Positions 47,566-61,905 of a stretch of DNA of 64,000 nt are shown one piece after another. Both the position numbers and the translations under genes were made by a program. Under the pieces are notes generated by a model, which saw nothing but the letters and a program-made list of their open reading frames with translations, had not been told where the DNA came from and ran no database searches. Position 1 is the stretch's first letter. Each line of letters starts with the position of its first letter. Source of the DNA: Cytospora piceicola (lineage: Eukaryota; Ascomycota; Sordariomycetes; Diaporthales; Cytosporaceae); contig JALQBC010000028.1 in assembly GCA_023375675.1 (NCBI GenBank), positions 248,001 through 312,000 of the forward strand, written 5' to 3'.

Positions 47566-50500
47566 CGGCGTTTTTAGCGTTAACGGGTTTTATAAAAAAA
47601 CTTAAGTAAGATATCGTAATCCTTACGTTTCCGGTATTTATATTACCTTCCGACGTCTCCGACTAAGTAAATATATTAATATATATTATATAAGGTAAGC
47701 AGGTAAAAGACTATATATAAGACTAAATTTAAGGTTATATAATTATTAATATAGTATTTTCCGACTTAATATTAAGAGTAAAGAAGTTTATATAATATAA
47801 AACGAGACTTAGTTAAAAGTATTCTAGTCTATAAAATCAGCCTATTAAACTTATAATAGTAACCGGATAAATAAGGCTAAAAGATATATAGGACCTCTAA
47901 TAATTAGAAATAGATAAATATTTCTTTTTAGTAGCCTAATCTAATAAAAAGTATACTTATATTTATAAGTTATAAAGGGTTATACTATTATAAGCTTATA
48001 AATCTATTAAAGACTTTACTTTAAAAAGCCCTTTTATAGATCGGTAATATCGTATTTAGATAGTAGATTCTATTATACTTAACTAATAAGTATATAAAAG
48101 TATATTCGGTAGGCTTTATATTAAGTCTTTTTAATACTAGCTTTTATATTAATCTTATTAGTAAGATATAAATTAAAGTGTTAGCTATAAGATAGTTAGT
48201 CGGAACGTTATATAAAAACGGTAAATCCTTTACTTTACTTATAAGTCTTTTAATATTATACTATATCTTAACTTTTAACTAAATAACTTATTCCGTATCT
48301 CTACTATAATATTTTACTTAAAGCTTAATACCGAGGATATCTTAAGTTTACTTACTCCGGAGATTACCTTAAACTATACTCGGTAATAAACTTTTTAGCT
48401 ATAGTATACTAACCTTTAAACTTCGATTCTTATTAATATAATAGAGAATTAAAAGGTAGTATTAGTAATTTCGAATAGTTAATTAACCTTAATATTAAAG
48501 CTATATTAAAATTATATATTAAAAATAAACTATTTAAGTAATATTATCGAGAAATAGCTATTTTATATTCCTTAGCTTTAAAACTATAACCTTATATTCG
48601 ATAGGTAAGTATTATCTTTAATATTTATATAGTAATATTACTTAATATTAACTAATATAGTTCTTTAAGGCTTTATCGCCGACGTTTCTATAAGATTATA
48701 ATATCTTAATCTTTATAAGAAGCTAGGTATTACGATATTATATAGTATTAAAAACCGATATTTTCTTTACTAACTAAGTTTAAGATTTTTAATATCGGTA
48801 GTGCCGGGGCTTATTAAACTAAAAACCTTATCTTTAAATACCTAGAATATTAAGTACGTTTAATAGATTTAAAATTCTTTTACAGAAAGCTAATAAACTA
48901 TAAGCTATTAGTAACCTTAAACCTTAACTTACCTTTTCCTTATATAATTTTACCTAATTCCTTAAACCTTGTTCGAGCTACTAAGATAGACAGAAGGATT
49001 ACAGATTAGTTTAGCTTTCTCCGGTAGGTATATAAAGCTTTTAAGCTAAAAGGCTACTTTAAGCTATATAGCTTATCGAAACGATTTATAAATAAGAACT
49101 AATTAACTTAACAGATAGCTTTATCGATATTCGAAACTTTTAGCTATATATGTAATTACCTTTATAAAGTAGGCGATAAGTATTTCGGCGATTTAGTATA
49201 TATCGGGTTTATCTTTATTTATAGGGTTTTAGTAGCCTTTCTTTTCGATATAGAAAGTAGCGGTAAGTATACGAAAACTATTATTTAAAAACTAAAAGAG
49301 ATTAACTATATATTAACTATTAAATAGGCTAGTATATCTACCTACCTCTTAAGTCTTCTTAATAATACTAAAATAATATTATAAGTATATTACTTTACTG
49401 TTTATAAATAACGCTAACCTAAAGCCGTAGCTATACTATCTAAGTATAAAAGCCTTTTATATAAATCTAAGGAACGTAGTAGCTATATCGGGTTATTAAT
49501 TAATATTAAGTATTATCGTAAAGACGTAATCCTTTATTAATTAATAAATATAAGTTTAAAGACTTTTTATTTTTATGTTTCGTTTTAATTACGTTACTTT
49601 ATATATATTTAGTATATATTACGTTCGTTGCTTTAACCTATAATAAAACCTTATCTTATATAATTCGTAACTCTTAAAACGCCTCTCCCGATTTTACTTT
49701 TTACTAAATTATAAGGCTAAAACTCGACGAAATCTTAATATACTAATCTACCGATAAGCCTTTCCCTTCTTACTATTAAAGTAGCCGGTAATCGACCTAT
49801 CTAATTAGAAAGGTAAAAACCGGCTAAGTTTCTTTACTTATAACTAATAATACCTTTTTAAATAAGTATATAATCTCTAAGTAACAGGTAAGGTTTATAG
49901 CTATTAATATAAAACGTTACCGAGCTATTTCTTATTCGGCTTATAAAAACTAGTAGTAAACGTTTAAACAAGGATTAAATAAATAACTTATATAAGCTAC
50001 AGCTATATTTAATTAATATATACGTTAAGTTAAGGTTAGTTTAAGATTAAGGTTAAGGAATATATTAAGAAAATAGCAGGTGTCGGACCTATATAGTTAC
50101 CCCTTTATAGTATAGTTAACCTGTTTAAGTAACTATATATATATCGAGATATAATAACAGACGAAAAAAGTAGTTAAATACCGGGTTAAGCTTTTAATAA
50201 CCTTAAAATTATCTTTTATAGGCCCGACTATCCGGACTAAATAATCGCGATACCCTTTATTACTAAACTATAGCTTATATAAAAAAGGCTTATTTAGCGA
50301 ATCGGATTAGCTACTATCTTATAACGTTTAAACGTATAAGATATAATAAATTTACTTTCGGGATATAATAGCGATATAGCTTTAAAAACTACGTCGAACC
50401 TTATATTTCGCTTTTCTTTAAATAAAGAATAACAGGCCTTTTAAAGGTTTTTCCTTTTAAACTTATATACGATACTAAATATTTCGGGTATTATATTAAA

Positions 50501-53500
50501 AACCTTTAACGGGTTTATAAAGGTAATTACTAAAAGCTTAAAGCTAAAGTATTTCGATACTTTAAAATAAGGTATATAACTTATAAACGAGATTATTATT
50601 TAATAAGCTTAATACGATAACGGAAATCGCTTAAAGCGGCTTAACCGAGCGATATAAGTAATATTATAAAGTATAATTAACTTAAAAGCATTATATAGCG
50701 TTTAAATTAAGCTTAACTATATATAGTATATCTTTCGGTTTTATAATAGGTAACTTTAAGTAAGTATAGTAATCGAGTTAAAGAACTTATCTTATAAAGA
50801 CCCTTACCTTATATACCCTTAAGTAATAAGCCTTTACTCGTCCTTTCTATTATTAGCTATATTATTAATAACTCGCTAAAGTAAGTTATTTAATACTAAT
50901 TAGTACTATAGAAATACTAACCTATTTAAGCTTAACGATATTTACCGTTATCTCGGGTATAGTAAACTTACCTTTTATATAGCCGTCGTATCGTATTTAA
51001 GTATAAAGGCTCCCCGAAGGTCTGTAAAGGTTTAAAAAGCGAAAAGGGACTTATAGCTAAGTTTCTCTATTAATTTACTAATAGCAGATCGTTAAGGCTT
51101 ATACTAAAGAAAGGTAAACACAGGCTAAAAGCTATACCTTATTAAAAAAGGATTTAAGATCTTTAATCGTAAAACCTTAATATATATAAAGTAGCCGACT
51201 ATTAGTTAAAGAACTTTTACAGCTAAAGATATTAAAAGTTTAGCTATATCGACCTTAAGTAAAAGGAAAAGGGTAAATAAGATAGGCTATAAAAAGGTAT
51301 ATAAGAGCTAGTAATTACACGCTATAACTTATCGGCCTAACTTTTAAGCCTTAAAAGTAGGCCCCTTTCCTATAAAGCGTTTAAGTAAATATATATAACC
51401 GGGAAATACCTTCTTTATATAATATAGCTAAAGTCTTATATTTTAAATCTCGAATAATAGCTTATAATCCTATAGCTAATTAGACTAAAGCTTATCGTCT
51501 ACAGTTACTTTCCTTATAGCTTAACATATTATAAAATACCTAACTTAATAATAAATAATTATATATAACTATATTTATTTTAATAAAGACAAGACTAAGT
51601 CGCGTCTTATACTTATTATAACGCTATTTTTACTAATACCTAATATATTTCTAGTCGTAGAATATATACTAAGACAAGCTAGCTTCCTTTTTATCTATAA
51701 GATAGGTAACGAGTTTAGTATAAATTTAAATTTTAAACTACTATAAAAGTTTTCTCGATACTATTAAACACTTATCTAGTTAAAACGAAGCCGGACTTAA
51801 AAAATACCTTCTTTAGCCTTTTATAGCTAACTTTATAATTCGGCTTAAAAGGTTATCGAATAACTATACAGTTACTACGTATATATATTATAGCTATACT
51901 AGATTAAAGACTTCCCGATTAAGTAAAAGGGGCGTATTACTACTAGGGTTTAACGAAAACCGGCTAAGCGAAATAGGTTATTTTAATATACTATCGCTAT
52001 AATACTCTATATCTTACATAATAGTAGTTAAGTCTAAAAAGAATCCCCTTACTTTAAAGTAAAAAAGGTAGACTAATATTATACTAAGTACTACTTTATT
52101 ATAACAGGTTTTATAACGTAGTATTATATAAAGGCTAGTTTAAGTCTAAAAGGTCGAATCCTACTTTTTATAAATATTTACTTTTCTATCTTATATATAA
52201 AGCTTAGTATAACCTAAGTAAACTCTGTTATATTAAAATCCGACTATTAAAAGTACTTAAATTCCGCTTTAATATATAACGCCCGGTTTAATAATAAAGC
52301 TAATAACAAATAATATAATACCCGAATATCTACCTACACTATCTATTAAAAGTTAACCTATAAGTTAAGTATCCTATACCGGTATATATTATATTACTTT
52401 ATATATAAATAGCGATATCCTTATTACGTAGTTTCTTAAAGACTTTTACTTTTTAATATAATATACTTACTTACTTTATTTCCTACTTAACACCTATTTA
52501 CTACTATAGTTTATTACTTACTATTTCCTACTATTTATTATTACTATAAGTCTTATATCTTTTATCCCTTTTATAAAAAGAATCGGTAAAGGTTATAAAT
52601 ACTAACTAAAAACGTTTTATATAAGTACTACCCCGAATATAGCCTTCGGGAGTTATAAATTTAAATATAAATATCTATTTCGTTAAACGACCGACCTAAT
52701 ATAAACACGAATAAATATAAAATAATATCGTTATTATTATCCGATTACGTCTTTATAATAAACTATTTACTTATAATATAAAACCTATTATTAATATACT
52801 ATTTACCTTTATTCTTTTAAACCTTTACTATAATAGACTTAAAATAGGTATATATTACTTTAAGTCGAATACTATAAGTATAATTTAGTAAAACGAAAAC
52901 CTTATTATTACGTTCGTAAACCTAAAGCTAAAGGCTAATATCCTAGCTAAGAATTAAAAGCTTTTAGAAAACGTCTTTATATAATAATATAAGAAGTATA
53001 GTTATAATTATATTAAAAGGAAAACTAAAACGGTAGTAGTAAATATTAATATAACTTTTATATAAGTTTATAATATATAACGTAAGATATTATAACGTTT
53101 TTAATAAATATTTAAAAGGTTTAATAATAGTACGGGAAGAAGGGACTTATTAAAAGATAATATACTACTTACTTAAGTATATAAACTTTAATTATAGAAA
53201 GAAGCTATATTAAAATCCGAATCGTACCCTTACCTCCCCGTCCGGTACTTATACTATTTATAAGTATAACTAAAACTATATAATAACGTTAGATATATAA
53301 TAGGCCTAGTTAAGCTAAAGCTAAAAATCTTAAGTAGTTATAGTAACAGGCTAAGTTAAAAAGAAAGTACTAGATATTCGATATACTTACCGCTTAAAGA
53401 TTTATCCCTTTTCCGTTATAATATATATATTTAAGATACTTATACGCTCTTTTTCTAAGTAAACCCTATACGTTATTCTTTTAGCTTAAGTATATTATAA

Positions 53501-54879
53501 AGGTTATAGCTTAGTTACTTAATAAGAAATATTAAGCTTTATATAACTAAAGTTACTACTTTATCTCGTCTATCTAATATAACTTCGCTATACTCTTAAA
53601 GGCTAGCTTAATATTCCGTATAAATAGAATCTATAATAGTTGTTATCGGTAGGGAATATAATTTATATTATAAGAACTAAGTAAGCCCGGTAATTATAAT
53701 AGACTTTAAAAGCTAAGTATTAAGATAGTTTTTACCTGTTATACTATTTTAGGCTTAAATATATCGATAAACGTTATTATTTTATCTCGGTTTAATTAGT
53801 CTTTTACTTATTTCTTTAGTTACTATCTCTTTAAATACTTAAATAGTAAGATAAACTATATACTTATATCGCTTTAGTATATTATTAATCTTAACTTATA
53901 GAATATAATATAGTATACTAAATATATATATAGCTAATCTAATAATATTTTAAACTATAAATACCTTATTCTAATATAAAATCCTATTTTAACTTAACCT
54001 AATATCTATATTTTCCTTTACTATAAGACTTACTTTTACAGATACATAAAGATCTTAGTTTTAAAGAGCTTTTACCGCGGTATCGGTACTTAAGTTTTTT
54101 TTAAGTATTTAATTATCTTCTCTCTAAACTATAATCTATACTGCTTATAGTAAAACAACTTTAATATTAAAGTAGCTATTTTTATTAGATTATTTACTAT
54201 TTAGTAATAGGTTTTCGGGTAAATAGTATCGTTATAATCTTAGTATACTTACTTTCGATTATCTTTTAAAATAATATCGATATCTTTAAGCGAAAAACTA
54301 CCGGCAGATAGTATATAACTAATAGCTTTAAGTTTAATATCCTTAATATTACTAAAACCTATTATATATATAATATTAGTATAGTTATTATAAGTTTAGT
54401 ATTTAATAAAAGGAATATTAAAGCTAAGATAACTTACTATTAGCGGCTAAGTCCTGCTTCTTTTTAATTAAGGTATAATTTCTTCTATTAAAAGAAAACT
54501 TTATTTTAAACTATTAAACCTTCGCCTTATACTTAAAAGTAACTAAGATAAAGGCGAATTTTCCCGGCTATTTAAAACTAGCCGTTATTTTAACTTTTAT
54601 AAACCGACTACCTTTAATAATAAATATAATCTTTCCGGAAACTAACTTTATCCCTTTAAATAAGTCTTATAAAAACTAGATCTTATTTATACCTCCTTTT
54701 AAGCCGATATTAGCTAAACGCTCTGTTAGTTTTAAGCTAATAAATATAAAGTCTTTTAAATTAACTTTTAAACTTTATACCCGAAATACCCTACCTTTTA
54801 GCCCTTTCTCGGTTTTAATAAAAGGGATATAACTCGTTTAAAAAGTTATTTAAAGTTATTTTCCTATTTTAACTATTCT

Positions 54880-55500
54880 TATCTATCTAATACTAGCCTG
54901 TTTAGTCTGTTTAGTGCTAGCCTTTTTAGTCTATCTAGTACTAACTTATCTAGTTTATTTAATACTAGCCTTTCTAGTTTATTTAGTACTAGTATACCTA
55001 GCCTGTTTAATATACTTAGCTTATTTAGTACTAGTATACTTAATATACTTAGCCTATCTATTACTAGCTTTAGTCTGTTTAGTACTAGCCTTTTTAGCCT
55101 GTCTAGTATTAGTATACCTAATATACTTAGCCTGTTTAGTCTGTCTAATACTAGCTTTTTTAGTCTGTCTAGTGCTAGTATACTTAGCCTATTTAGTATT
55201 AGTATACCTAATATACCTAGCCTATTTAGTTTATTTAGTGCTAGCCTTTTTAGTCTGTCTAGTATTAATATACCTAGTTTATTTAATACTAATATACTTA
55301 GCCTGTCTAGTACTAGTATACCTAATATACCTAGCCTCTTTAGTACTAGCTTATCTAATCTGTTTAATATCTGTTTATTTAATACTAAGTTACTTAACCT
55401 ATTTAGTCTGTTTAGTACCTGTTTATTTAATATTAAGTTACCTAGCCTATTTAGTTTATCTAATACCTGTTTATCTAATACTAGCCTGTTTTATTTAAGC
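54880..55500. repeat. 15-bp minisatellite, about 40 degenerate copies
   Basis: Units of the CCTRTTTAGTACTAG / TATACCTAATATACCTAG type repeat over about 620 bp, dense in CTAG, ACTAGT and GTATAC palindromes. Because the period is a multiple of three, one plus-strand frame (54914-55498, 194 codons) stays open and reads as an endless Leu/Val/Tyr/Ala/Ile string. I read this as a property of the repeat and not as a gene. Confidence 0.8.
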
Positions 55501-57109
55501 TATTTAAGCTATTTATTAATAGCTTTTAGAATAACTATTATTTCTATAAAAGTTGTTTAGCTTTTTTTACGTAGTATTTAACTTCTGCTATATATTAAAG
55601 TCGATAGGCTAGTCTTCTTTATTAAAACTAGCGGGTTTTAAGAATATATTTTAGCTTTTTTAAACTTTATTTTTATCTCGATATTCTTTTTTAAGCTAAA
55701 CCTTTTAATAAAGTTCTATAGTTATAAAAGAAAAGTAAAAGATTACTTTATTTTCTTTATAATAATTTTAGTATCGTAATAACTACCGAGTAAAAAGCTA
55801 AGCCTTTATCTTATTTTTCGGTGTTCGAACTATTATAACTATAGTAAAAAGTTTATAGAAAATAAGATACTTATAAGATAAAGTAGGTAAAAAAAGGTAA
55901 TATAAAAGAATTATTAATACGGTTTAATTATTATTTCTTTTTTAACGTTTTTACGGTTATACTTATACTTATATTACTATACTATCCTTATTTAAAAATT
56001 CGGTTTTTAAAAGAATTAGAAATAAAAAAACTAAGCTTATTTTCGGTTACGACTTATATAGAAATATATCTAGCTTACTCGAAGACTTCGAAGCAGTCGG
56101 TATATCCGGTCGTACTATAAGCTAAAATTAAAATATAGTCGTTACTTTCCGGGTATTAAAATATAAAATATATAGTTAATCGTTTATATATATACTACTA
56201 TCTAAGTATTATTCTTTAGTTATTACCCGCGACTTAATATAAGTAATAAATCTAAGTTTTTAAACTCTTTAATTTTAAATCGAATTCTTCGAATAGTAAT
56301 TTAAAACTAAATATATATAAAAAAGTATATAAACTTTAGCTTAGACTTAGTACTTATCTCTATCTTATTAAATAAACTACTTTAGCTAATCTATATATCT
56401 TATATAAAAAGATTATTTCTCTATTTTAGAATATAAAACGTAAAGTAAGTTAAGGCTTTAAGTTTTTAAATATTAATTAAAAATTAGGTAAACGGAAGTC
56501 TTTACTTAGTTAAAAAGATAGGCCGTTTAATATACCTACTCGCTTTACTAGAAATTAAGCTTCTTATTAAGTAATAGATCTAGTAATAAGATAAATTAGA
56601 GTTTATAAGTGCTTTTATACTTAAAGCTAAGAATAATATAGTAATACGGTATAGTAAAAAAAGGTATTTCGGTATAAATTAAAAGCTAAAGAGTTAAAGA
56701 AAGCGTTATCGAAAGATTAAACGTAAGAATAAAAACTAGAAATTCTCTTAAATAAATAAATTAAAGCTTTATAAAGTCTTTAAGTAAGGCCTAAATATTA
56801 GTAAAGCTGTCTCGATAAGTAATTACTATAAGACTTTAACAGGAAGGTAAACGGATAGTAATATTAACGTTAAAAAGAGATAAACCCTTTTCGTCGAGTA
56901 TATAGTAAAAGAATAAGGCTATAATAAATTAAGTAAGTAGTAGTTAATTCTATAATATCTATAATAACCTTTTATAAGACTTTTTAAAAGTATTTAATAC
57001 CGCCGGCGATTAGCTTAAGACCGGAAGAGGTACAGACTTAGCCGCGAGTATAATTCTAAAATAATACTATCGAGCTAACTAAAATACTAAAGCACCGTTT
57101 TATAAGGCG

Positions 57110-57140
<31 letters not shown>
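57110..57140. repeat. (TA)n microsatellite
   Basis: About 15 uninterrupted TA dinucleotides. Confidence 0.9.
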
Positions 57141-57142
<2 letters not shown>

Positions 57143-58236
57143 ACTAATATATAGATACGTATATAAGGTAAGCTATAAAAATAAAAACCCGGGTATTATT
57201 ATATTATAATTTTTTAAAACTTAACGACTTCGGGATACCTTTTAACACCGCTCCGGCGATATATAAAACAAGTTTTAAGAATAGCTAAAAGTAATAGGCT
57301 TTTCTTTATAACGTATTTTAAATTACTATTTAAAAAACTAGTTTTTATATTTTTTTATATTCTATTTCTCTTAATAAGTTAAAAAATAAAAAGCTTAACC
57401 TTAATTAACTTTTAAAAACTTCTACCTTAAGCTTTATTTTTAAAGGTTAATATTAGACTTAATATTACTATAACTGTTATACTTTAAAGGGCTTTAGCTA
57501 TTATAAAACTTAGTATATTAGATTTAAATTTAATTAAAATACTATTTACTAAATTCCCTTATCTTTTTTCGTACCTTTCCCTTTTTACTTTATAACAGAA
57601 AAGTAAGTTAAAAAATAGATTTTTAGTATTAAGTATATAAGGTCTTATAGTTTATTAGGCATTAATATATACTATTATAAAAGGACGAACTAACGATATT
57701 ACTATATAGTAATAGCTATAATATATTATTATCTTTAAAAGAGTATATATAAAACTTACTATTTTTATAGAGTATAAGATATACCTCGGTATTATAAATT
57801 TTATAAAACTTATCGGCCTTTTTAAGTAAAGTATAACGCCGCTTCCGAACCGAAGTACAGTAAAGCTTAGCTACTTTATCGGATATTTAATCGCCTGTTA
57901 TTATTTTCTATATTATAAAGAATAACGTTAATAATTCGAATTATAAGAATTCGGGTAAAAAGCTAAGCAGTTTATTAAATAGTAAAGTAAAACTTAGTTT
58001 AGTTTATTTAACGCTCCTTTTATATTTTTAGTCGCCGGTATAAAAAAAAGAGAAAGGAGGTTATATTAACTTATAATAGATTTTCTTTTTTTTTTATAAA
58101 CCTTTTATAATATATTTACTTTTACGCTATTAAACCGGCCCTTCTACCTATAATTAAATAAAGTTAAAGGTATAAAAGGTAAATACTTATACTTATATAT
58201 AATATAAGTCTGTTAGCTTAACTTGTTATAATACCT

Positions 58237-58690
58237 CGAGTTACGTTATAGCTAAATTAATTACGCTACTAGGCCTTATACGGCCCGGAAAAGATAAAGC
58301 TATTAATACCGGATTTACGCTATTTCTATAAGAAAGTCCGGGGAAGATCGTTAATACCGGAGCTACGTCGTAGCTAGATTAGTTACGCTACCGGGCCCTA
58401 TAAAGGCCGAAAAGGATAAAGCTATTAATACCGGATTTACGTCGTTTTTATAAAAGGGTCCGGGAAGGATCGCTAATACTAAGGCTACGTTATAACTAAA
58501 TTAATTATACTATAAGGCCTTATAAGGCCCGGAAAGGATAAAGCTGCTAATACCGGATTTACGCCGTTTTTATAAGAGGATCGCTAATACTAAAGCTATA
58601 TTATAACTAAAATAATTATACTACTAAGCTTTATAAAGCCCGGAAAAGATAAAGCTGCTAATACCGGAGCTACGCTATTTTTAGTATAAA
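58237..58690. repeat. 122-bp tandem repeat, four copies
   Basis: The anchor TTACGCTA/TTATACTA occurs at 58261, 58383, 58505 and 58617, giving spacings of 122, 122 and 112 bp. Each copy continues with aggccttata, cccggaaaRgataaagct, taataccggattta and a second half carrying ggatcgctaatac. The third copy lacks about 10 bp of the second half. The unit is comparatively GC-rich for the island, with many CCGG strings. Confidence 0.85.
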
Positions 58691-59599
58691 TATACCGCCG
58701 GGTTATATAAAGCCTAGAAGAGAGTATATAAAGCTTTTAAGTAGTTAATATAAATTTAAAGTAATAAAGTAAACCGGCTTAACACTTACTTCTTAAAAAT
58801 AGAATCCGATAAAGTATTAAGTTATTTAGCTTTAGAATTCTCTTAATTATAATAAGCTATTATACCTCGCTTGAATTTTTAAAGAATAAAGTACTAAATT
58901 CTTTAAGTAAATAAATAAAAGTTTAAACCTATATTTAAAATATAGATAATTTTAAATAATTCGACGTATTTTTAAAAAGGCTTTCCGAAGCTAATATCGA
59001 TTTTTTTTTATTCGAGTTTAACATTACCGAATTTCCGTAGTTATAAGAAAATTCTACCTTTTTACCTACTAACGGTAAAACTTATACGTAAGTAAAAAGA
59101 TATTTAAAGCTTTAAGCTAGCTTAAAAGCTAATCGAAATAAATTTATAGGTTTCTAACTAGTATAAAGTCTCGTTTAAATCGTTTAAAAAAAGGGATTAA
59201 TAAAGTAGAATATTCTATATAAAGAATATACAATAAATTAAAAAAGGTAATATAACAGATTACTTAAAGGTAAAAAGTTATAGAAAAAATAAGAGATAAA
59301 ATATTAAGGTTTATAAAGACTTTAACTAACCTTTTATATCCTTTTTTTAATTAAATATATAGTAAAGTAGATATAAGGAATATTAAGCTTAAAGAACTTT
59401 AAAGTTATAGTAGAGATATTAGAGGAATAGTAAAGGTAAATATATAAGTAACTCTTTTACTTATTATTAATAAAGAAATATAGGTTATTAAATATTAATT
59501 TATTCCTCGAATTATAGCCTTCTATATCGCCTTTCTTACTCGGTATAGCTTAAGCCGACTGTAAAAAGTATTATAGCTATACGTTATATATTTTATAAT

Positions 59600-59955
59600 A
59601 AACCGACTATAAGATATATTAGAAATATACTACTTATACAGCTACGGTTAAATAAATAAAGGTCTATTAGGCGTACTAAAAGTTAGACGGTTAAGACTTA
59701 AAGGTCGAAGGTCGAAGGTTAAAGGTTAAAGGTCGAAGGTTAAAGGTCGAAGGTCGAAAGTCGAAGGTAATATAAAGACAGAGATAGCTACGATTAAGAC
59801 TTAAAGGCTAAACTCGAAAGTCGAAGTAATATTTATAATATATATATTAGCTTTAAATACACTTTAAAAATAAAGGTTTTAACCTTAAAAATATATATCC
59901 GACTTAAGATATACTTTAAAAATAGTGTTTTAAAAGTTAAAACCTACCGAAAATA
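59600..59955. repeat. Dispersed repeat, copy B (heavily RIP-mutated)
   Basis: Second copy of the element at the left end of the window, in the same orientation. It shares ctattaggcgta, the heptamer array (here mostly ggtcgaa and ggttaaa), taaagacagag, agctacgatta, the tacactttaaaaa units and the terminal aacctacc. Relative to copy A most differences are C to T or G to A in the direction of more AT. Confidence 0.75.
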
Positions 59956-61249
59956 AAAAAAAGTTAGTTTCGGTTAATAAAGATATATAGCCCTGCTATA
60001 CCGTTATAAACGTTAACTACCTTAAGTAAGTATTTAATTAAGTAAGTAAACAGTTATACTTTACGCCTTAAGCCGTTAAAATATATAATTTTTACTTAAA
60101 TAATTTAAGTGCTTAATATTTTTCTAAAATTAACGTAAATACTTACTTCCGACTAAAGTTTATATATTATATTAATAACCGGTTAGAATATATTTAAAAC
60201 CTATCCTTATAATCTTCTTTTTAATTATTAATATAATACCTTTTATCTGCCGTATTCTTAATAGTATCGAGTTTTTTTTATATAATATCTCTGTTTTCTT
60301 TAAATATATTAAGTATACCGGCTTTAATTTAAACTACTATAAGGTACGAACCGATAAAAAAGGATATATAACTTTTTAGTATTTTTACAGCTAAATTAAT
60401 AGATTTACACGATATACTTTCGACGATAACGTTAAAGTTTATAGTATTTTAAGGATTTCTTAACTAAGCCTTTTACTTAGCTTACTTTAGTATTAAGTAT
60501 GCGTCGAATTACACTTTAAAGGTAGGAAAAGCTACTATATCTTACTTTACTTACTCGGCTATTACTTTTACGAAGTATAGTAGTTCTCGTTCTTACCTTT
60601 AAGGCTAATAGCTTAATTTACTTTAAAAAACGGCTAATAAACTTTAGAAAAAGATATAAGGTTTAAGCTTTTATAAACTAAAAGGTAAATAACCCGGGAT
60701 ATTTTAAATAAAAGGCTGTTTCCCAGGAGAAGTTATAATACTTTGTTTACTAAAACTAAATATTTTAAATCTAAACGTTTTTATAAATTAAGACGTTATA
60801 TAGTATAACAGCACTATTAATAGTATAGATCTGTCTTAGTTTCGAAATATATATAAAGAGTATAATATTCGATACAATAGATAATTAAATTTTACTAAAG
60901 ACTTAGCTATTAAACTTATAACTCCTTTTCTTCAAGATCTTTACTATATAAGGGCCTAGTTAATTACTAAGCTAATAATATAGTATTAAAACCCTTTAAA
61001 AGTACTTTAATCTTTATCGGTTTTAGTTAGTTTTTTATTATACTTTTCCGATTATTTAAGCCTCGAATCGGCTATATAAGAATTCTACCTCGCTACTGCC
61101 GATATTATTATCCCGGAGGATTACTAACTAATATAGTAATTATAAAAGTAGTCTATTATAAATCTAAATCCGGTAGCTATAAATTAAATTCTTATTTTTA
61201 TTAAGTAACCGACTACGGCTTTTAGATATTAACTAGTATTAAGGTTATA

Positions 61250-61640
61250 AAAACAGTCTGTAAATCCTATAGTTAAACGTTAAAATTAGCTATCCTTAAG
61301 GCTAGAAACATTATTTATTATAAGTTTAAATCTAATAGCTAAAGATTATCTTATTAATAGGCTTACGGTAAAGATAGCTTTTATAAACTAATAGCTATCC
61401 TTAAAGCCGGAAATATCGTTTATTATAAGTTTAAATTTAATAGTTAAAGATTATCTTATTAATAAGCCTGCGGTAAAGGTAGCCTTTATAAATTAATAGC
61501 TATTCCGGAGGCTAAAAATATTATTTGTTATAGGTTTAAATCCGGTAGTTAAAGATTATTTTATTAGTAAGCCTATAGTAAAGGTAGCTTTTATAAATTA
61601 ATAGCTGTCCTTAAAGCCGTATAAACCGCTTTTAGTAAAC
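61250..61640. repeat. 105-bp tandem repeat, 3-4 copies
   Basis: The anchor CTATCCTTAA / CTATTCCGGA / CTGTCCTTAA recurs at 61290, 61395, 61500 and 61605, a constant 105-bp spacing. Each copy has tttattataagtttaaat, agttaaagattatctta and ggtaaaggtagc-type blocks. The period equals 35 codons. In the frame I followed on each strand, every stop is TAA or TAG, so former coding is possible, but I cannot choose the strand. Confidence 0.8.
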
Positions 61641-61737
61641 TTAATTCCGGTAGCTAAAAGGATTTACGTTTAGCTTTTTTCGGTTTAAGTTTTTCTATAC
61701 TTTTCGTTAACTAAGCTACTTCTTCTTATAAACTTAA

Positions 61738-61776
61738 TAGCGGCGGCGGTAACGGTAGTAGTAGCAGTAGCAAAGC
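61738..61776 (+). other. GC-rich Gly/Ser-type codon tract inside the island
   Basis: A run of AGC GGC GGC GGT AAC GGT, then AGT/AGC codons and AAA GCT, stands out in the AT-rich background. Read in this frame it is a Gly-rich then Ser-rich string. It looks like a surviving scrap of low-complexity coding sequence, protected because most of its codons lack CpA. It could also be a simple trinucleotide repeat. Confidence 0.45.
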
Positions 61777-61905
61777 TATTCGTCGAAAAGCTAGCCTATC
61801 GATATTATATCTTCGACTTTTAAGTCTTTTATATCGCTTAATAAGTTTTACTAAAGGTTCTATTTCGATAAGTAAACGTAAGCTAGTCCTTTTTCTTATA
61901 AAGGC

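Noticed and set aside
54914..55498. 194-codon plus-strand ORF with ATG, hydrophobic throughout
   Set aside because: It is made only of the 15-bp minisatellite, whose period keeps one frame open. Composition is limited to a handful of residues and no splice or promoter context is visible.
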